A stretch of DNA of 38,763 nt from Thalassotalea sp. 1_MG-2023 (GCF_030546745.1 NZ_JAUOPD010000030.1:1-38763); one strand, 5' to 3'; counted from the first letter of the stretch, positions 22,065-33,410 are shown. The notes: generated by a model from the letters alone, not told the origin. Numbers and translations are program-made.

Positions 22065-23183
22065 TTAGCTGTTTAAGGCTGTTACTGGCTCAACAAATTC
22101 AAAACCTAAGTTTTCAGCAACTTCTTTTACGGTAACTTTGCCATCAATAACATTTAATCCGTTCAATAAGTGCTTGTCATCATTTAACGCTTGCTTATAG
22201 CCTTTATTGGCTAGTTGAATGATATAAGGCAATGTTGCATTATTTAATGCAAAGGTTGACGTTCTTGGTACCGCACCTGGCATATTAGCAACACAATAAT
22301 GCACTACATCATCAACAATAAATGTTGGATCAGCATGAGTTGTAGGTTTTGAAGTTTCAATACAACCGCCTTGATCAATAGCAACATCAACAATGGCAGA
22401 ACCAGGTTTCATGTTTTTTATGTGTTCTTTGGTCACAAGCTTAGGTGCAGCTGCACCTGGAATTAACACACCACCTATGACTAAGTCAGCTTCAAGCACA
22501 TGCTTTTCTAAGGCATCAGCCGTAGAATAAATAGCTTTGATACGGTTGCCGAATTGATCATCAAGTTTACGTAAAACATTAACGTTACGATCCAACACAA
22601 CAACATCAGCGCCCATGCCCACAGCCATTTTCGCTGCATTAGCACCAACCATACCGCCGCCAATGATAGCAACTTTAGCTGGCTCAACACCCGGTACGCC
22701 ACCTAATAGCATGCCTTGGCCTGCGTTTGATTTTTCAAGAGCTTGTGCGCCAGCTTGAATTGACATACGACCAGCAACTTCTGACATAGGTGCTAATAAC
22801 GGTAAACCACCTTGATTATCGGTTACTGTTTCATAAGCAATACAGATTGCTTTACTTTTTACTAAGTCTTGAGTTTGAGGTAAGTCAGGTGCTAGGTGAA
22901 GGTAAGTAAATAGAATTTGACCTTCGCGTAACATTGCACGCTCAATTGCTTGTGGTTCTTTAACTTTTACAATCATCTCAGCTTGTGCAAATACATCACT
23001 AGCAGTAGGTAAGATAGTTGCGCCAATGTCTGTGTAATCTTGATCAGTAAACCCTATGCCACTACCAGCTTGAGTTTCTACCACGACTTGATGCCCATGA
23101 GCGATAAGCTCTCTTGCGCTAGCCGGAACCATACCAACACGATACTCATGGTTTTTTATTTCTTTTGGTACACCAATAATCAT
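22065..23183 (-). CDS. ald: Alanine dehydrogenase
   Basis: The 372-residue protein matches alanine dehydrogenase in length and motifs. It starts MIIGVPKEIKNHEYRVGMVP, has active-site K75 (VKVKEPQ) and H96 (TYLHLAPD), and the NAD-binding GGGMVGANAAKMAVGMGADV near residues 175-194. It catalyses the reversible NAD-dependent deamination of L-alanine to pyruvate and ammonia in the cytoplasm. It is divergent from lrp with 136 bases between the starts. In several bacteria an adjacent Lrp/AldR-type regulator controls ald in response to alanine, which is likely here. An AGCS alanine symporter gene lies 9 kb downstream. Confidence 0.96.
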   Translation of the reverse strand: MIIGVPKEIKNHEYRVGMVPASARELIAHGHQVVVETQAGSGIGFTDQDYTDIGATILPTASDVFAQAEMIVKVKEPQAIERAMLREGQILFTYLHLAPDLPQTQDLVKSKAICIAYETVTDNQGGLPLLAPMSEVAGRMSIQAGAQALEKSNAGQGMLLGGVPGVEPAKVAIIGGGMVGANAAKMAVGMGADVVVLDRNVNVLRKLDDQFGNRIKAIYSTADALEKHVLEADLVIGGVLIPGAAAPKLVTKEHIKNMKPGSAIVDVAIDQGGCIETSKPTTHADPTFIVDDVVHYCVANMPGAVPRTSTFALNNATLPYIIQLANKGYKQALNDDKHLLNGLNVIDGKVTVKEVAENLGFEFVEPVTALNS

Positions 23184-23244
23184 ATTTATTTGCTCTTAGT
23201 TTGCTCTGTTGAAATATGGTGCTAGTATAGTTGCGAATCTTTAG

Positions 23245-23261
23245 AATAACCTGTCGTTATT
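23245..23261. promoter_or_regulatory. Inverted repeat in the ald-lrp intergenic region
   Basis: AATAAC-N5-GTTATT lies about midway between the two divergent start codons. The whole 136-base region is AT-rich, as Lrp sites are. It is a candidate Lrp-binding element, but the match to the known Lrp consensus is not strong. Confidence 0.3.
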
Positions 23262-23319
23262 TGAGTATTTTAAGAATTTATCACTATATAAATAGAATTT
23301 AATAGAGAAATATAAAGAA

Positions 23320-23799
23320 ATGGCTGACAATGAGAAAAAACTTGATCGTATCGACAAAAACATTCTATCTGAATTACAGAGAGATGGTCGACTTTCTAAT
23401 GTAGAACTGTCTAAAAGGGTTGGGCTTAGTCCTACACCATGTTTGGAAAGGGTTAAACGATTAGAGTCTGACAATTATATTATCGGTTACCAAGCAACAC
23501 TTAACCCACAAAAGTTAGAAGCAGCCCTATTAGTATTTGTTGAAATTACCCTGACACGAACCAGCCCTGATGTATTTGATGACTTCTCTAAGGCAGTGCA
23601 AGAAATTGATGTGATCCAAGAATGTCATTTAGTCTCAGGCGATTTTGATTTTCTATTAAAAACTCGTGTGTCTGATATGGCTGCCTATCGAGAGCTCCTT
23701 GGCGATACGCTGTTAAAGCTACCATTTGTCAGCGAAAGTAGAACTTATGTTGTCATGGAAGAAGTAAAATTGACGAATATCCTACCAATTAAGCGATAA
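23320..23799 (+). CDS. lrp: Leucine-responsive regulatory protein Lrp
   Basis: The 159-residue protein is nearly collinear with E. coli Lrp. The helix-turn-helix region SNVELSKRVGLSPTPCLERV (residues 27-46) matches E. coli Lrp exactly, and the C-terminal RAM/AsnC domain has VFVEITLTRTSPDVF, IQECHLVSGDFDFLLKTRV and RTYVVMEEVK. Lrp is a global regulator of amino-acid metabolism that responds to leucine or alanine. Its position beside ald is common in marine gammaproteobacteria. The ATG at 23320 gives the expected N-terminus. ftsK follows after 72 bases, as in E. coli where lrp precedes ftsK. Confidence 0.96.
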   Translation: MADNEKKLDRIDKNILSELQRDGRLSNVELSKRVGLSPTPCLERVKRLESDNYIIGYQATLNPQKLEAALLVFVEITLTRTSPDVFDDFSKAVQEIDVIQECHLVSGDFDFLLKTRVSDMAAYRELLGDTLLKLPFVSESRTYVVMEEVKLTNILPIKR

Positions 23800-23871
23800 A
23801 GCATTTATCTAGCTCGTTTAGTTTGGTATTTTAGCGGTTATAAAAAGAAGTTTTGTAAAAAGGAAAGTAGA

Positions 23872-26370
23872 TTGTCAGATCAAGTAGCGCCAAACAGTAA
23901 ACTAAATGGTATTCAACGGCTATTAGAAGCAGGGTTGTTGGTGTCGTGTGTTTTTGCCATGTTTATGATGATCGCGTTATATAGTTTTGACCCAGCAGAT
24001 CCAGGTTGGTCGCAAACAGGGTATCAGAATGATATACGTAACTTAGGCGGTGCAGTAGGGGCTTTTCTTTCTGATTTGTTTTTAAATTTATTTGGCGCAG
24101 TTGCCTATATTTTGCCTTTTGTCATTGCGTTAACGGGATGGTTAACGTTTCAAAAGTATTATAAATTGATGCAGATTGACTATCTTACTTTAGGGCTGAA
24201 ATTTATTGGCTTTATTATGTTTTTCATTGGTATAACAGCCATTGCAAGCATGAACTTTGATGATGTATTCTACTTTTCTGCAGGTGGCATCATTGGTGAT
24301 GTAATAAGCCAAGGTGTTTTACCTTATTTATCTTTTGTTGGCAGTACATTACTGTTTTTGATGTGTTTAGCCACAGGTTTTGTGCTATTAACCGGTTTAT
24401 CTCTGATACGTTTAATCGATTTGCTAGGCGAGCACACCATTAATGGGGTCATTGCGTTAGCCGATTTACCCGCTTGGATAAAAGATAAGTTCAGCGCTTC
24501 TATGCAAGAAACTCCGACTTCTGGCGTAAGTTATTCAGATAATAATTCTGTTGTATTAACCACAGACCAGCCTCTTGAAGAATACGACAACGAGCCAGAA
24601 GAAGAGCCTCAATCTTTTGCTAATCTAGACAGCATAACAGCAAGTCGAACAGAGCCGCCTTTTGCTGAAAGTAAAGATGATATCCCGTTTCGTGATAATG
24701 AACCTTATGTGTCAATTGACGACTTAATGGGTGAACCACTCGCAATTAATGTACAAGAGCACGTCAGTGCAGAAGAAATAACCGCAGCTTTAGAACCTGT
24801 TGATCAAATACATGTGGAAGAACCTAGCAGCTCTAACGATCAAGTAGACGAACACGCTAATAAAATAAAAGATGTCGGTTTACCACCTTTATCGTTGTTA
24901 GATAAACCTAATAAGAAGCAACATCCAATATCGCAAGATGAACTTGATCAGGTAAGTCGTTTGGTAGAAGAAAAGCTTTTAGAATTTGGCGTTAAAGCTG
25001 ATGTAGTTGATGTATTACCAGGTCCTGTGATCACCCGTTTTGAATTAGATTTAGCCCCCGGAGTGAAAGTAAGTAAAATAACGAACCTATCCAAAGATAT
25101 TGCTCGTTCATTATCCGCTAAGTCAGTTCGAGTAGTTGAAGTGATAGAAGGTAAATCAGTTATTGGTATTGAATTACCTAATAAGTATCGAGAAACGGTA
25201 TTTTTTGCAGATGTATTACATTGCGATGCGTTCAAAAAATCTAAATCTAACCTAGCGATGGGCATCGGAAGCGATATATCAGGAAATCCAGTCGTAGCAG
25301 ATCTCGCTAAAATGCCACATTTATTAGTTGCTGGTACAACGGGTTCAGGTAAGTCAGTTGCCGTTAATACAATGATTGTTAGTATCTTGTATAAGTCACC
25401 ACCACAAGATGTACGTATGATCATGATTGACCCAAAACAAGTAGAATTGTCAGTGTATGACGGAATTCCTCATTTACTCTCTGAAGTGGTAACTGACATG
25501 AAAGAAGCGGCTAACGCCTTGCGTTGGTGCGTTGGTGAAATGGAGCGTCGTTATCAATTAATGTCTAAGTTAGGTGTTAGAAACCTTAAAGGCTTTAATG
25601 ATAAAGTGAGTAAAGCCATAGAAGCTGGCGAGCCTATAATTGATCCACTATGGCAGCCGACCGATGCTTTTACACAAACACCGCCGACATTAGAGAAACT
25701 GCCTTCTATTGTGATCATCGTTGATGAATTTGCTGACATGATGATGATTGTTGGTAAAAAGGTAGAAGAGTTAATTGCTCGTATTGCACAAAAAGCGCGA
25801 GCTGCTGGTATACATTTAATTTTAGCAACACAGCGTCCATCAGCAGATGTCATTACCGGTTTAATTAAAGCAAATATACCTACGCGTATGGCGTTAAGGG
25901 TTCAGTCAAGAATTGAATCACGTATAATTTTAGATCAACAGGGCGCTGAACAATTACTTGGCATGGGGGATATGTTTTATTTACCTCCTGGTGAAGCAAT
26001 TCCAATGCGTGTTCATGGTGCGTTTGTTGATGATCATGAAGTACACGCTGTAGTATCAGACTGGAAATCACGCGCAGAGCCAGACTACATAGAAGATATT
26101 CTATCAGGTCAAGGTGAGCAAGATGTGTTATTACCGAGTGAGCAAGCGGAAGCGAGTGAAGATGCAGAACTTGATGCATTATACGATGAAGCATTAGCGT
26201 TTGTTACAGAAACCCGACGCGTGTCAATTTCTAGTATTCAACGTAAATTTAGAATTGGTTATAACCGAGCGGCTCGCATTGTTGAAGATATGGAAGCACA
26301 AGGCGTAGTTAGTATGCCAGGCCAAAACGGTGCGCGTGAAGTATTAGCACCACCTCCAATTAAGGATTAA
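23872..26370 (+). CDS. ftsK: DNA translocase FtsK
   Basis: The 832-residue protein has the full FtsK layout. Four or so membrane helices occupy about residues 20-190, and an acidic, Pro/Glu-rich linker runs from about 200 to 340. The alpha/beta motor has Walker A GTTGSGKS at 488-495 and Walker B with D618 E619 (IVIIVDEFADMMM). The gamma winged-helix domain (VSISSIQRKFRIGYNRAARIVEDME) at the C-terminus would read KOPS sites. FtsK sits at the division septum, pumps DNA and activates XerCD at dif. The start is TTG at 23872 with AAAGGAAAG upstream. The linker is much shorter than in E. coli FtsK (1329 residues), as in many bacteria. Confidence 0.96.
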   Translation: MSDQVAPNSKLNGIQRLLEAGLLVSCVFAMFMMIALYSFDPADPGWSQTGYQNDIRNLGGAVGAFLSDLFLNLFGAVAYILPFVIALTGWLTFQKYYKLMQIDYLTLGLKFIGFIMFFIGITAIASMNFDDVFYFSAGGIIGDVISQGVLPYLSFVGSTLLFLMCLATGFVLLTGLSLIRLIDLLGEHTINGVIALADLPAWIKDKFSASMQETPTSGVSYSDNNSVVLTTDQPLEEYDNEPEEEPQSFANLDSITASRTEPPFAESKDDIPFRDNEPYVSIDDLMGEPLAINVQEHVSAEEITAALEPVDQIHVEEPSSSNDQVDEHANKIKDVGLPPLSLLDKPNKKQHPISQDELDQVSRLVEEKLLEFGVKADVVDVLPGPVITRFELDLAPGVKVSKITNLSKDIARSLSAKSVRVVEVIEGKSVIGIELPNKYRETVFFADVLHCDAFKKSKSNLAMGIGSDISGNPVVADLAKMPHLLVAGTTGSGKSVAVNTMIVSILYKSPPQDVRMIMIDPKQVELSVYDGIPHLLSEVVTDMKEAANALRWCVGEMERRYQLMSKLGVRNLKGFNDKVSKAIEAGEPIIDPLWQPTDAFTQTPPTLEKLPSIVIIVDEFADMMMIVGKKVEELIARIAQKARAAGIHLILATQRPSADVITGLIKANIPTRMALRVQSRIESRIILDQQGAEQLLGMGDMFYLPPGEAIPMRVHGAFVDDHEVHAVVSDWKSRAEPDYIEDILSGQGEQDVLLPSEQAEASEDAELDALYDEALAFVTETRRVSISSIQRKFRIGYNRAARIVEDMEAQGVVSMPGQNGAREVLAPPPIKD

Positions 26371-26374
26371 TTTT

Positions 26375-27043
26375 ATGAAGTATCAATCATTAATCAACCT
26401 AGTGCTTGCCGGTAGCTTATTCTCTATAGGCAGTACCTATGTTGTGGCAGAACAATCTGTTGCCATTAAAAAGATCAATAGTGAAGCATCAGATAAACAA
26501 TTACTAAAATCACGCTTAGCGAAGCTAGAGCATTTTTCAGCGGCGTTTGCTCAACAAGTCACAGATGGTTCAGGTACAGCATTGCAACGTACCACGGGAA
26601 AACTTGCCGTTCAAAAACCTAATTTAGTGTATTGGCATACACAACAACCAGAAGAGTCGCTAATTGTTTCTGACGGTCAGTCGTTGTGGTTATATGATCC
26701 ATTCATAGAACAAGCCACCGCTTATAGTTTGAAAGATTCTATTGCCAATACGCCAATTATGTTACTTACAAGTGATGATGACCAACTCTGGGCTCAATAT
26801 AAAGTAATTAAGCAGTCTGAGATACATTTTACGCTATCGTCTATTGACGATAATGCCCAAGTACAATCTCTTTCAATAATGTTTGAGCCAACATCCGTAA
26901 ATATTAAACAATTCACGATTACTGACGCAACGGGGCAAGTCAGTGATATTGTCCTGTCAAAGGTGGATAGCAAAAGTAAAATCAACACAGAACTCTTTCA
27001 ATTTAAAGTGCCTGAAGGTGTGTATTTAGATGACCAACGCTAA
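26375..27043 (+). CDS. lolA: Outer-membrane lipoprotein carrier protein LolA
   Basis: The 222-residue protein has a signal peptide (about residues 1-25, ending VVA) and the LolA beta-barrel pattern: [14 protein letters not shown], then [37 protein letters not shown] and the C-terminal FQFKVPEGV. LolA carries lipoproteins across the periplasm from LolCDE to LolB. It starts four bases after the ftsK stop with ribosome-binding site TAAGGA, and its 3' end overlaps rarA by 14 bases. This ftsK-lolA-rarA order is conserved in gammaproteobacteria. It probably handles the lipoproteins seen elsewhere in the window, including MlaA. Confidence 0.95.
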   Translation: MKYQSLINLVLAGSLFSIGSTYVVAEQSVAIKKINSEASDKQLLKSRLAKLEHFSAAFAQQVTDGSGTALQRTTGKLAVQKPNLVYWHTQQPEESLIVSDGQSLWLYDPFIEQATAYSLKDSIANTPIMLLTSDDDQLWAQYKVIKQSEIHFTLSSIDDNAQVQSLSIMFEPTSVNIKQFTITDATGQVSDIVLSKVDSKSKINTELFQFKVPEGVYLDDQR

Positions 27044-28385
27044 TGGCGAGTTAGCACTCGGTTTTGATGATAAAACACATGAATTTCAGCCGCTTGCTGC
27101 ACAATTACGCCCTAGTTCTCTTGATGAATATGTCGGCCAACAACATATTCTTGCTCCTGGAATGCCTCTACACCAAGCGATTGGACAAGGTAAATGTCAT
27201 TCTTTAATTTTTTGGGGCCCGCCAGGAACAGGTAAAACGACTTTAGCAGAAATCATTGCAACTCATGCAAATGCAGATATCGCTAGAGTTTCTGCAGTCA
27301 CGAGTGGAATAAAAGAAATTAGACAAGCGATTGATGATGCAAAAGCAAGAGCAATTCATCAGCACAAACGAACGATTTTATTTGTTGATGAAGTTCATCG
27401 GTTTAATAAAAGCCAACAAGATGCCTTTTTACCTTTCATTGAAGATGGCACCATTATCTTTATCGGCGCTACAACAGAAAATCCAGCCTTTGAACTCAAC
27501 AAAGCGATTTTATCGCGAGCCCGCGTATACAACTTAAAAAAACTGGCAGAAGAAGAGCTGTCATTAGTGTTATCAAGGGCGTTAGCACATATTTTACAAA
27601 CAAAAGCATTGTCAGTTTCATTACCAGAAAAATCAGCAAAACAACTGGTATTATTAGCAGATGGTGATGCGCGAAGGTTATTGAACTTGCTTGAAAACTG
27701 TATTGACTTAGCTGAGCCAAATAAAAATACTATTGAGATCACCCTTGCCACCATAAAACAAGTTGCTGGTAATAAAATTGCGTTATATGACAAAGGTGGT
27801 GATGCCTTTTATGATTTGATCAGTGCATTTCATAAATCAGTACGAGGATCAGACCCTGATGCAGCCTTGTATTGGTATGCTCGTATTCTAACTGGTGGTG
27901 GTGATGCGTTATATGTGGCGAGAAGGCTATTAGCGATCGCCAGCGAAGATATCGGCAACGCCGATCCAAGAGCAATGCAGTTAGCGATTAATGCCTGGGA
28001 TACCTTTCAGCGAGTGGGTCCTGCTGAAGGTGAACGTGCAATAGCTCAAGCTGCGGTTTACATGGCTTTAGCCCCAAAAAGCAATGCAGTTTATTCGGCG
28101 TTTAAACAAGCGTTATCATTAGCTAAAGACACCAGCTCATTAGATGTACCTTTACATTTAAAAAATTCCACAAGCAGTATTACTAAAGAGCTTGGTCATG
28201 GGCAAGAATATCGCTACGCCCATAATGAGCCAAACGCCTTTGCTGCAGGTGAAAACTACTTTCCCGCTGAAATTAGCCAAACAAGCTTTTATCAACCGAC
28301 TGATCGCGGTTTAGAAAAGCAATTAAAAGATAAGTTAGCATTTTTACAACAATTAAACGGGCAGTCAGATGACCAGCGCTATTAA
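27030..28385 (+). CDS. rarA: Replication-associated recombination protein RarA (MgsA)
   Basis: The 451-residue AAA+ ATPase has Walker A GPPGTGKT at 63-70, Walker [20 protein letters not shown], sensor 1 [12 protein letters not shown], and the C-terminal tetramerisation region ([30 protein letters not shown]). RarA acts at stalled forks and single-strand gaps with RecA and SSB. The N-terminus overlaps the lolA 3' end by 14 bases and the C-terminus overlaps crcB by 17, so translation is probably coupled along ftsK-lolA-rarA-crcB. Confidence 0.96.
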   Translation: MTNANGELALGFDDKTHEFQPLAAQLRPSSLDEYVGQQHILAPGMPLHQAIGQGKCHSLIFWGPPGTGKTTLAEIIATHANADIARVSAVTSGIKEIRQAIDDAKARAIHQHKRTILFVDEVHRFNKSQQDAFLPFIEDGTIIFIGATTENPAFELNKAILSRARVYNLKKLAEEELSLVLSRALAHILQTKALSVSLPEKSAKQLVLLADGDARRLLNLLENCIDLAEPNKNTIEITLATIKQVAGNKIALYDKGGDAFYDLISAFHKSVRGSDPDAALYWYARILTGGGDALYVARRLLAIASEDIGNADPRAMQLAINAWDTFQRVGPAEGERAIAQAAVYMALAPKSNAVYSAFKQALSLAKDTSSLDVPLHLKNSTSSITKELGHGQEYRYAHNEPNAFAAGENYFPAEISQTSFYQPTDRGLEKQLKDKLAFLQQLNGQSDDQRY

Positions 28386-28770
28386 TCAAGTAACCTTATA
28401 TGCATTAGTCGCATTAGGAGGCGCTGCAGGAGCAAGTTTTCGTTTTTTCTTATCGCAATTAATTTTTAATTGGTTAGGAAAGGGATTCCCTTTTGCTACG
28501 TTGGCGGTTAATATTTCTGGTTCGTTGATCATGGGCACTTTATACGGTTTAATAGAACAAGGTGTCATCGAAGTGAGCGTTTATCGCACACTTATCGGAA
28601 TTGGCTTTTTAGGAGCCTTCACAACATTTTCAACATTTTCGCTCGATACCTTGCTCTTGATGCAACAAGGCGAAATAATGAAAGCCATAATCAATGTACT
28701 ACTTAATGTCAGCTTATGTATATTAGCAGCTGGTTTAGGTATGTATTTAGTTACTCTTTTACACAAATAA
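28369..28770 (+). CDS. crcB: Fluoride channel CrcB (Fluc)
   Basis: The 133-residue protein has four membrane helices and the Fluc signatures: [10 protein letters not shown] near residues 17-26, [10 protein letters not shown] near 47-56 with the pore Asn, and [16 protein letters not shown] near 78-93 with the phenylalanine box. It exports fluoride as a dual-topology dimer. Its start lies inside the rarA 3' end, so there is no room for a fluoride riboswitch directly upstream; it must be expressed with the operon. serS starts 20 bases after its stop. Confidence 0.95.
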   Translation: MTSAINQVTLYALVALGGAAGASFRFFLSQLIFNWLGKGFPFATLAVNISGSLIMGTLYGLIEQGVIEVSVYRTLIGIGFLGAFTTFSTFSLDTLLLMQQGEIMKAIINVLLNVSLCILAAGLGMYLVTLLHK

Positions 28771-28787
28771 ACTTTAGACGTGAATGA

Positions 28788-30071
<1,284 letters not shown>

Positions 30072-30083
30072 GAGATACTTTAT

Positions 30084-30133
30084 AAAAGGGGTCAGGTACA
30101 GTTTAAATTTATTAAATGTACCTGACCCCTTTT
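30084..30133. repeat. GGGGTCAGGTACA palindrome (REP-like), apparent serS terminator
   Basis: AAAAGGGGTCAGGTACA pairs perfectly over 17 bp with TGTACCTGACCCCTTTT around a 16-base AT-rich loop, followed by more T. The position 13 bases after the serS stop and the T-run make it work as a terminator. The GGGGTCAGGTACA core recurs as dispersed palindromes in many marine gammaproteobacteria, in places near REP-associated tyrosine transposase genes; that association is recalled knowledge, and no such gene is in the window. Confidence 0.75.
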
Positions 30134-30207
30134 TTCATTTAAAAGAAATTTAGTTACAGCAATCAAGGTCTATTTATGCCTATTACATACTTAGTTGGAG
30201 TTGTTTT

Positions 30208-30687
30208 TTGAAAAGTGTAGCTATACAAATTATTGTATTTTTTCTTATTTTTCAGTTTTTATCGTTTATCAAGCAAGTTGATATGCTTTCTACTGATACC
30301 TCAATGGCATCAGAGCAATTTATTCTTGAAACAACGATGGGGAAAACGGTTTCATTATCTCCAACGAAAAAAACCGTACTTTATTTTTTTGCGCCTTGGT
30401 GTAGTGTTTGCCACGCCAGCATAGGAAACCTTCAAGCCGTATATGAAAAAAATCCACATATTGATGTTATAGCGATAGGGTTGGACTTTATTGAAAAAGA
30501 CGAAATTGATCGTTTTGTTAGCCGTCATCAATTAACGTTTCCAGTTGCATACGGTAACGAATCTATTAAAAAAGCATACAAAGTGCTCGGATATCCAAGT
30601 TATTACATTTTAGATGAACAAAATACTGTTATTTCTAAATCAATGGGATATTCAACGGAAATAGGTCTTTATATTAGATCACTTTAG
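30208..30687 (+). CDS. Thioredoxin-like (TlpA/redoxin-type) membrane-anchored protein
   Basis: The 159-residue protein has one N-terminal hydrophobic segment (about residues 6-21), probably an anchor, and a thioredoxin fold facing the periplasm. The active site is C65-S-V-C68 in FFAPWCSVCHAS, and the cis-proline is P130 in LGYPSYYIL. TlpA/ScsD-type proteins reduce or shuttle disulfides in the periplasm. The target is unknown. The start is TTG at 30208, with TTGGAG about eight bases upstream. It lies between serS and a carboxypeptidase gene and appears to be its own unit. Confidence 0.85.
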   Translation: MKSVAIQIIVFFLIFQFLSFIKQVDMLSTDTSMASEQFILETTMGKTVSLSPTKKTVLYFFAPWCSVCHASIGNLQAVYEKNPHIDVIAIGLDFIEKDEIDRFVSRHQLTFPVAYGNESIKKAYKVLGYPSYYILDEQNTVISKSMGYSTEIGLYIRSL

Positions 30688-30755
30688 TTCTTCTGATCTT
30701 ACGCTTGATTGTGTACACTTAGGGTTTCATAAAATCAACAAAGCTAGATCGAACA

Positions 30756-31883
30756 ATGCACATTTCCTCACATTTCGATAGCGGAAACATTGACGTTATT
30801 GATGCCACCAATATTAAAGATATAAAGTTGGCAATAAAAAAAGATAATAATTCTGAGTTTTATCAATGGTTTCATTTCAACGTTCATAATAACGAACATA
30901 CCGAACATGTTTTTCATATAACTAATGCAGGCCAAGCGGCTTATGTTGAAGGTTGGCAAGATTACCAAGCCGTAGCTTCTTATGACCGTGAACATTGGTT
31001 TCGTGTACCCACTAATTTTGATGGTCAAAATTTAACCATTACTTTTACTCCAGAGTTTGATAGCACATATTTTGCTTATTTTGCTCCTTATAGTTATGAC
31101 CGTCACCAGTCGTTAATTCATAACGCACAGTTAAGCGACGCCTGTCAGTTACAACTACTTGGTCACACGTTAGATGGCCGAGATATTAGTGTTTTAAAAG
31201 TCGGGCAAGAAGCCGAAGGGAAGCCAGTTATTTGGTTAACCGCTCGCCAACATCCTGGCGAAACCATGGCTGAATGGTTCATGGAAGGCTTTATTGAACG
31301 ACTACTCGATATCGATGATGGTGTTGCTGTTAGCCTATTAAATACGGCTGTTTTTTATCTTGTTCCAAATATGAATCCAGATGGTTCAGTAAGAGGGCAT
31401 TTAAGAACGAACGCTGCTGGGGTCAATTTAAATCGTGAATGGGACAATCCAACGATGGAAAATAGCCCTGAAGTATACCTAGTACGTGAAAAAATGCTGG
31501 CTACTGGCGTTGATATGCATTTAGATATACATGGTGACGAAGCCTTACCTTATAACTTCGTTGCAGGTGGTGAAGGTATCCCGTCATACGATGAGCGATT
31601 GGCAAAACTAGAAAACGCCTTTAAAGATATCTTGCTTGCTATCACACCTGAGTTTCAGGATGATAAAGGCTACGAGAAAGATGAACCTGGAAAAGCAAAC
31701 TTAAGCTTAGGATCTAACTGGGTGGGTGAGCAATTCAACTGTTTAGCATACACATTAGAAATGCCTTTTAAAGATAATATATTGCTACCAGATACAGAAA
31801 TGGGCTGGTCAGATAACCGTAGTAGAATACTGGGTAAAGATGTATTAACGGCTATCTATCATCTTGTTGATGATTTAAGATAA
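30756..31883 (+). CDS. M14-family cytosolic carboxypeptidase-like metallopeptidase
   Basis: The 375-residue protein has an N-terminal beta-sandwich domain (about residues 1-140) followed by an M14 zinc carboxypeptidase domain. The zinc ligands are H166 and E169 (ARQHPGETMAE) and H259 (LDIHGDE). The substrate-binding NLNREWDNP is near residues 227-235, and the catalytic Glu is E335 (YTLEMPF). This architecture is that of the cytosolic carboxypeptidase (CCP) subfamily, which in eukaryotes trims glutamate from tubulin. The bacterial substrate is unknown. No signal peptide is present. It is a single gene upstream of an AGCS symporter. Confidence 0.92.
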   Translation: MHISSHFDSGNIDVIDATNIKDIKLAIKKDNNSEFYQWFHFNVHNNEHTEHVFHITNAGQAAYVEGWQDYQAVASYDREHWFRVPTNFDGQNLTITFTPEFDSTYFAYFAPYSYDRHQSLIHNAQLSDACQLQLLGHTLDGRDISVLKVGQEAEGKPVIWLTARQHPGETMAEWFMEGFIERLLDIDDGVAVSLLNTAVFYLVPNMNPDGSVRGHLRTNAAGVNLNREWDNPTMENSPEVYLVREKMLATGVDMHLDIHGDEALPYNFVAGGEGIPSYDERLAKLENAFKDILLAITPEFQDDKGYEKDEPGKANLSLGSNWVGEQFNCLAYTLEMPFKDNILLPDTEMGWSDNRSRILGKDVLTAIYHLVDDLR

Positions 31884-31923
31884 TAAAAAAATTTAATAAT
31901 TATAATAATTTCAGGAGTTTGCA

Positions 31924-33402
31924 GTGGAAGAGTTTGTTAATACGCTTAACAGTTACATTTGGAGTTCTTACCTTATCTATTTATGTTTAGGTGCCGGTAT
32001 TTTCTTTTCAGTGTTAACACGTTTTGCACAGATACGCCATTTTAGAGAAATGTGGCGCTTATTAATGTCAGGGAAAAGTTCAGAAAAAGGGATCTCATCT
32101 TTCCAAGCGTTGGCAGTGTCCTTATCAGGTCGCGTAGGCACTGGTAATATTGCCGGTGTTGCAGCTGCTATTGGTTTTGGCGGTCCAGGTGCGGTTTTTT
32201 GGATGTGGGTTGTTGCTTTCTTAGGTGCTGCAACAGCATATGTTGAGTCAACCAGTGCGCAAATTTTCAAAGAAGAAGAAAACGGCGTTTATCGTGGTGG
32301 TCCGGCCTATTACTTTGAAAAAGCAATGGGACAAAAATGGTACGCTTGGGTCTTTGCTTTAGCGACAATTGTTGCATGTGGCTTATTGCTACCAGTAGTA
32401 CAATCAAATGGCATCGGTGACTCGCTTGTTAATGTCTTTGGCGAAGGCGGAACCGTTAATTCATTCATGGGTGAATTACCATTAACGAAAGTTTATGCCG
32501 CGGTATTTATTGTGTTAATGCTCGGGTTCATTATTTTTGGTGGTGTAAAACGTATTGCAAGTTTCACACAAGTGGTTGTGCCATTTATGGCATTAGCTTA
32601 CATATTAATTGCGTGTTCAATCATTGCATTAAACATTGATATGTTACCAGGCATTTTTATGAGTATTATTTCTGATGCTTTTACACCAATGGCCGGCTTT
32701 GGGGCTGCAATTGGTTGGGGGGTTAAACGTGGAGTTTACTCTAATGAAGCAGGTCAAGGCACAGGTCCTCATGCAGCTGCCGCAGCCGAGGTTGATCACC
32801 CAGCACAGCAAGGCTTAGTGCAAGCATTTTCAGTTTATATTGATACATTGTTTGTTTGTTCTGCAACAGCATTTATGATCTTAATAACTCAACAGTACAA
32901 TGTTATGCCGGAAGGTAGCAGTGTATTTATCGTACAAAATGTTTCAGCAGATGTTGTGATTAATGGCCCAGGCTTTACTCAGTTAGCAGTTGATAGCGTG
33001 CTTCAAGGAATTGGTAAACCGTTCATTGCTTTAGCATTGTTTTTCTTCGCTTTTACTACTGTGTTAGCTTATTACTTTATTGCCGAGAACAACGTTTCAT
33101 ATATCAATCGAACCGTTAAAATGCCTGCACTTCGTTTTCTATTAAAAGTCGTCATTATGTGTGCTGTATTTTATGGTACAGTCGCAGAGCCTAACGCTGC
33201 TTGGGGCATGGGCGATATTGGTGTTGGCTTAATGGCATGGCTTAATATTGTTGGTATAATCATTATTTTCTTTATGTCAAAACCTGCCATTAAGGCGTTA
33301 AGAGATTACGAAAGACAACAAAAAGAAGGTGTAGATAAATATAGCTTTGACCCGAAAGCGTTAGATATTAAAAATGCTGATTTTTGGGAAAATAAAAAAT
33401 AA
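31924..33402 (+). CDS. Alanine/glycine:cation symporter (AGCS family)
   Basis: The 492-residue protein has about ten to eleven membrane helices and the AGCS signatures: SLSGRVGTGNIAGVAAAIGFGGPGAVFWMW near residues 67-96, GPAYYFEKAMG, and the conserved SNEAGQGTGPHAAAAA near 274-289. It imports alanine or glycine with sodium. Alanine dehydrogenase at 22065 could use the imported alanine. The start is GTG at 31924 with TCAGGAG upstream. A 271-bp inverted-repeat element lies just after the stop. Confidence 0.95.
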   Translation: MEEFVNTLNSYIWSSYLIYLCLGAGIFFSVLTRFAQIRHFREMWRLLMSGKSSEKGISSFQALAVSLSGRVGTGNIAGVAAAIGFGGPGAVFWMWVVAFLGAATAYVESTSAQIFKEEENGVYRGGPAYYFEKAMGQKWYAWVFALATIVACGLLLPVVQSNGIGDSLVNVFGEGGTVNSFMGELPLTKVYAAVFIVLMLGFIIFGGVKRIASFTQVVVPFMALAYILIACSIIALNIDMLPGIFMSIISDAFTPMAGFGAAIGWGVKRGVYSNEAGQGTGPHAAAAAEVDHPAQQGLVQAFSVYIDTLFVCSATAFMILITQQYNVMPEGSSVFIVQNVSADVVINGPGFTQLAVDSVLQGIGKPFIALALFFFAFTTVLAYYFIAENNVSYINRTVKMPALRFLLKVVIMCAVFYGTVAEPNAAWGMGDIGVGLMAWLNIVGIIIIFFMSKPAIKALRDYERQQKEGVDKYSFDPKALDIKNADFWENKK

Positions 33403-33410
33403 TTGTTTAT

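Noticed and set aside
24948-25424. 158-residue antisense frame in ftsK and similar long antisense frames in other genes
   Set aside because: They lie opposite conserved coding sequence, lack ribosome-binding sites and show no family features; they follow from codon usage on the other strand.
28300-28369. Fluoride riboswitch before crcB
   Set aside because: crcB begins within the rarA coding sequence and no riboswitch fold is recognisable there.
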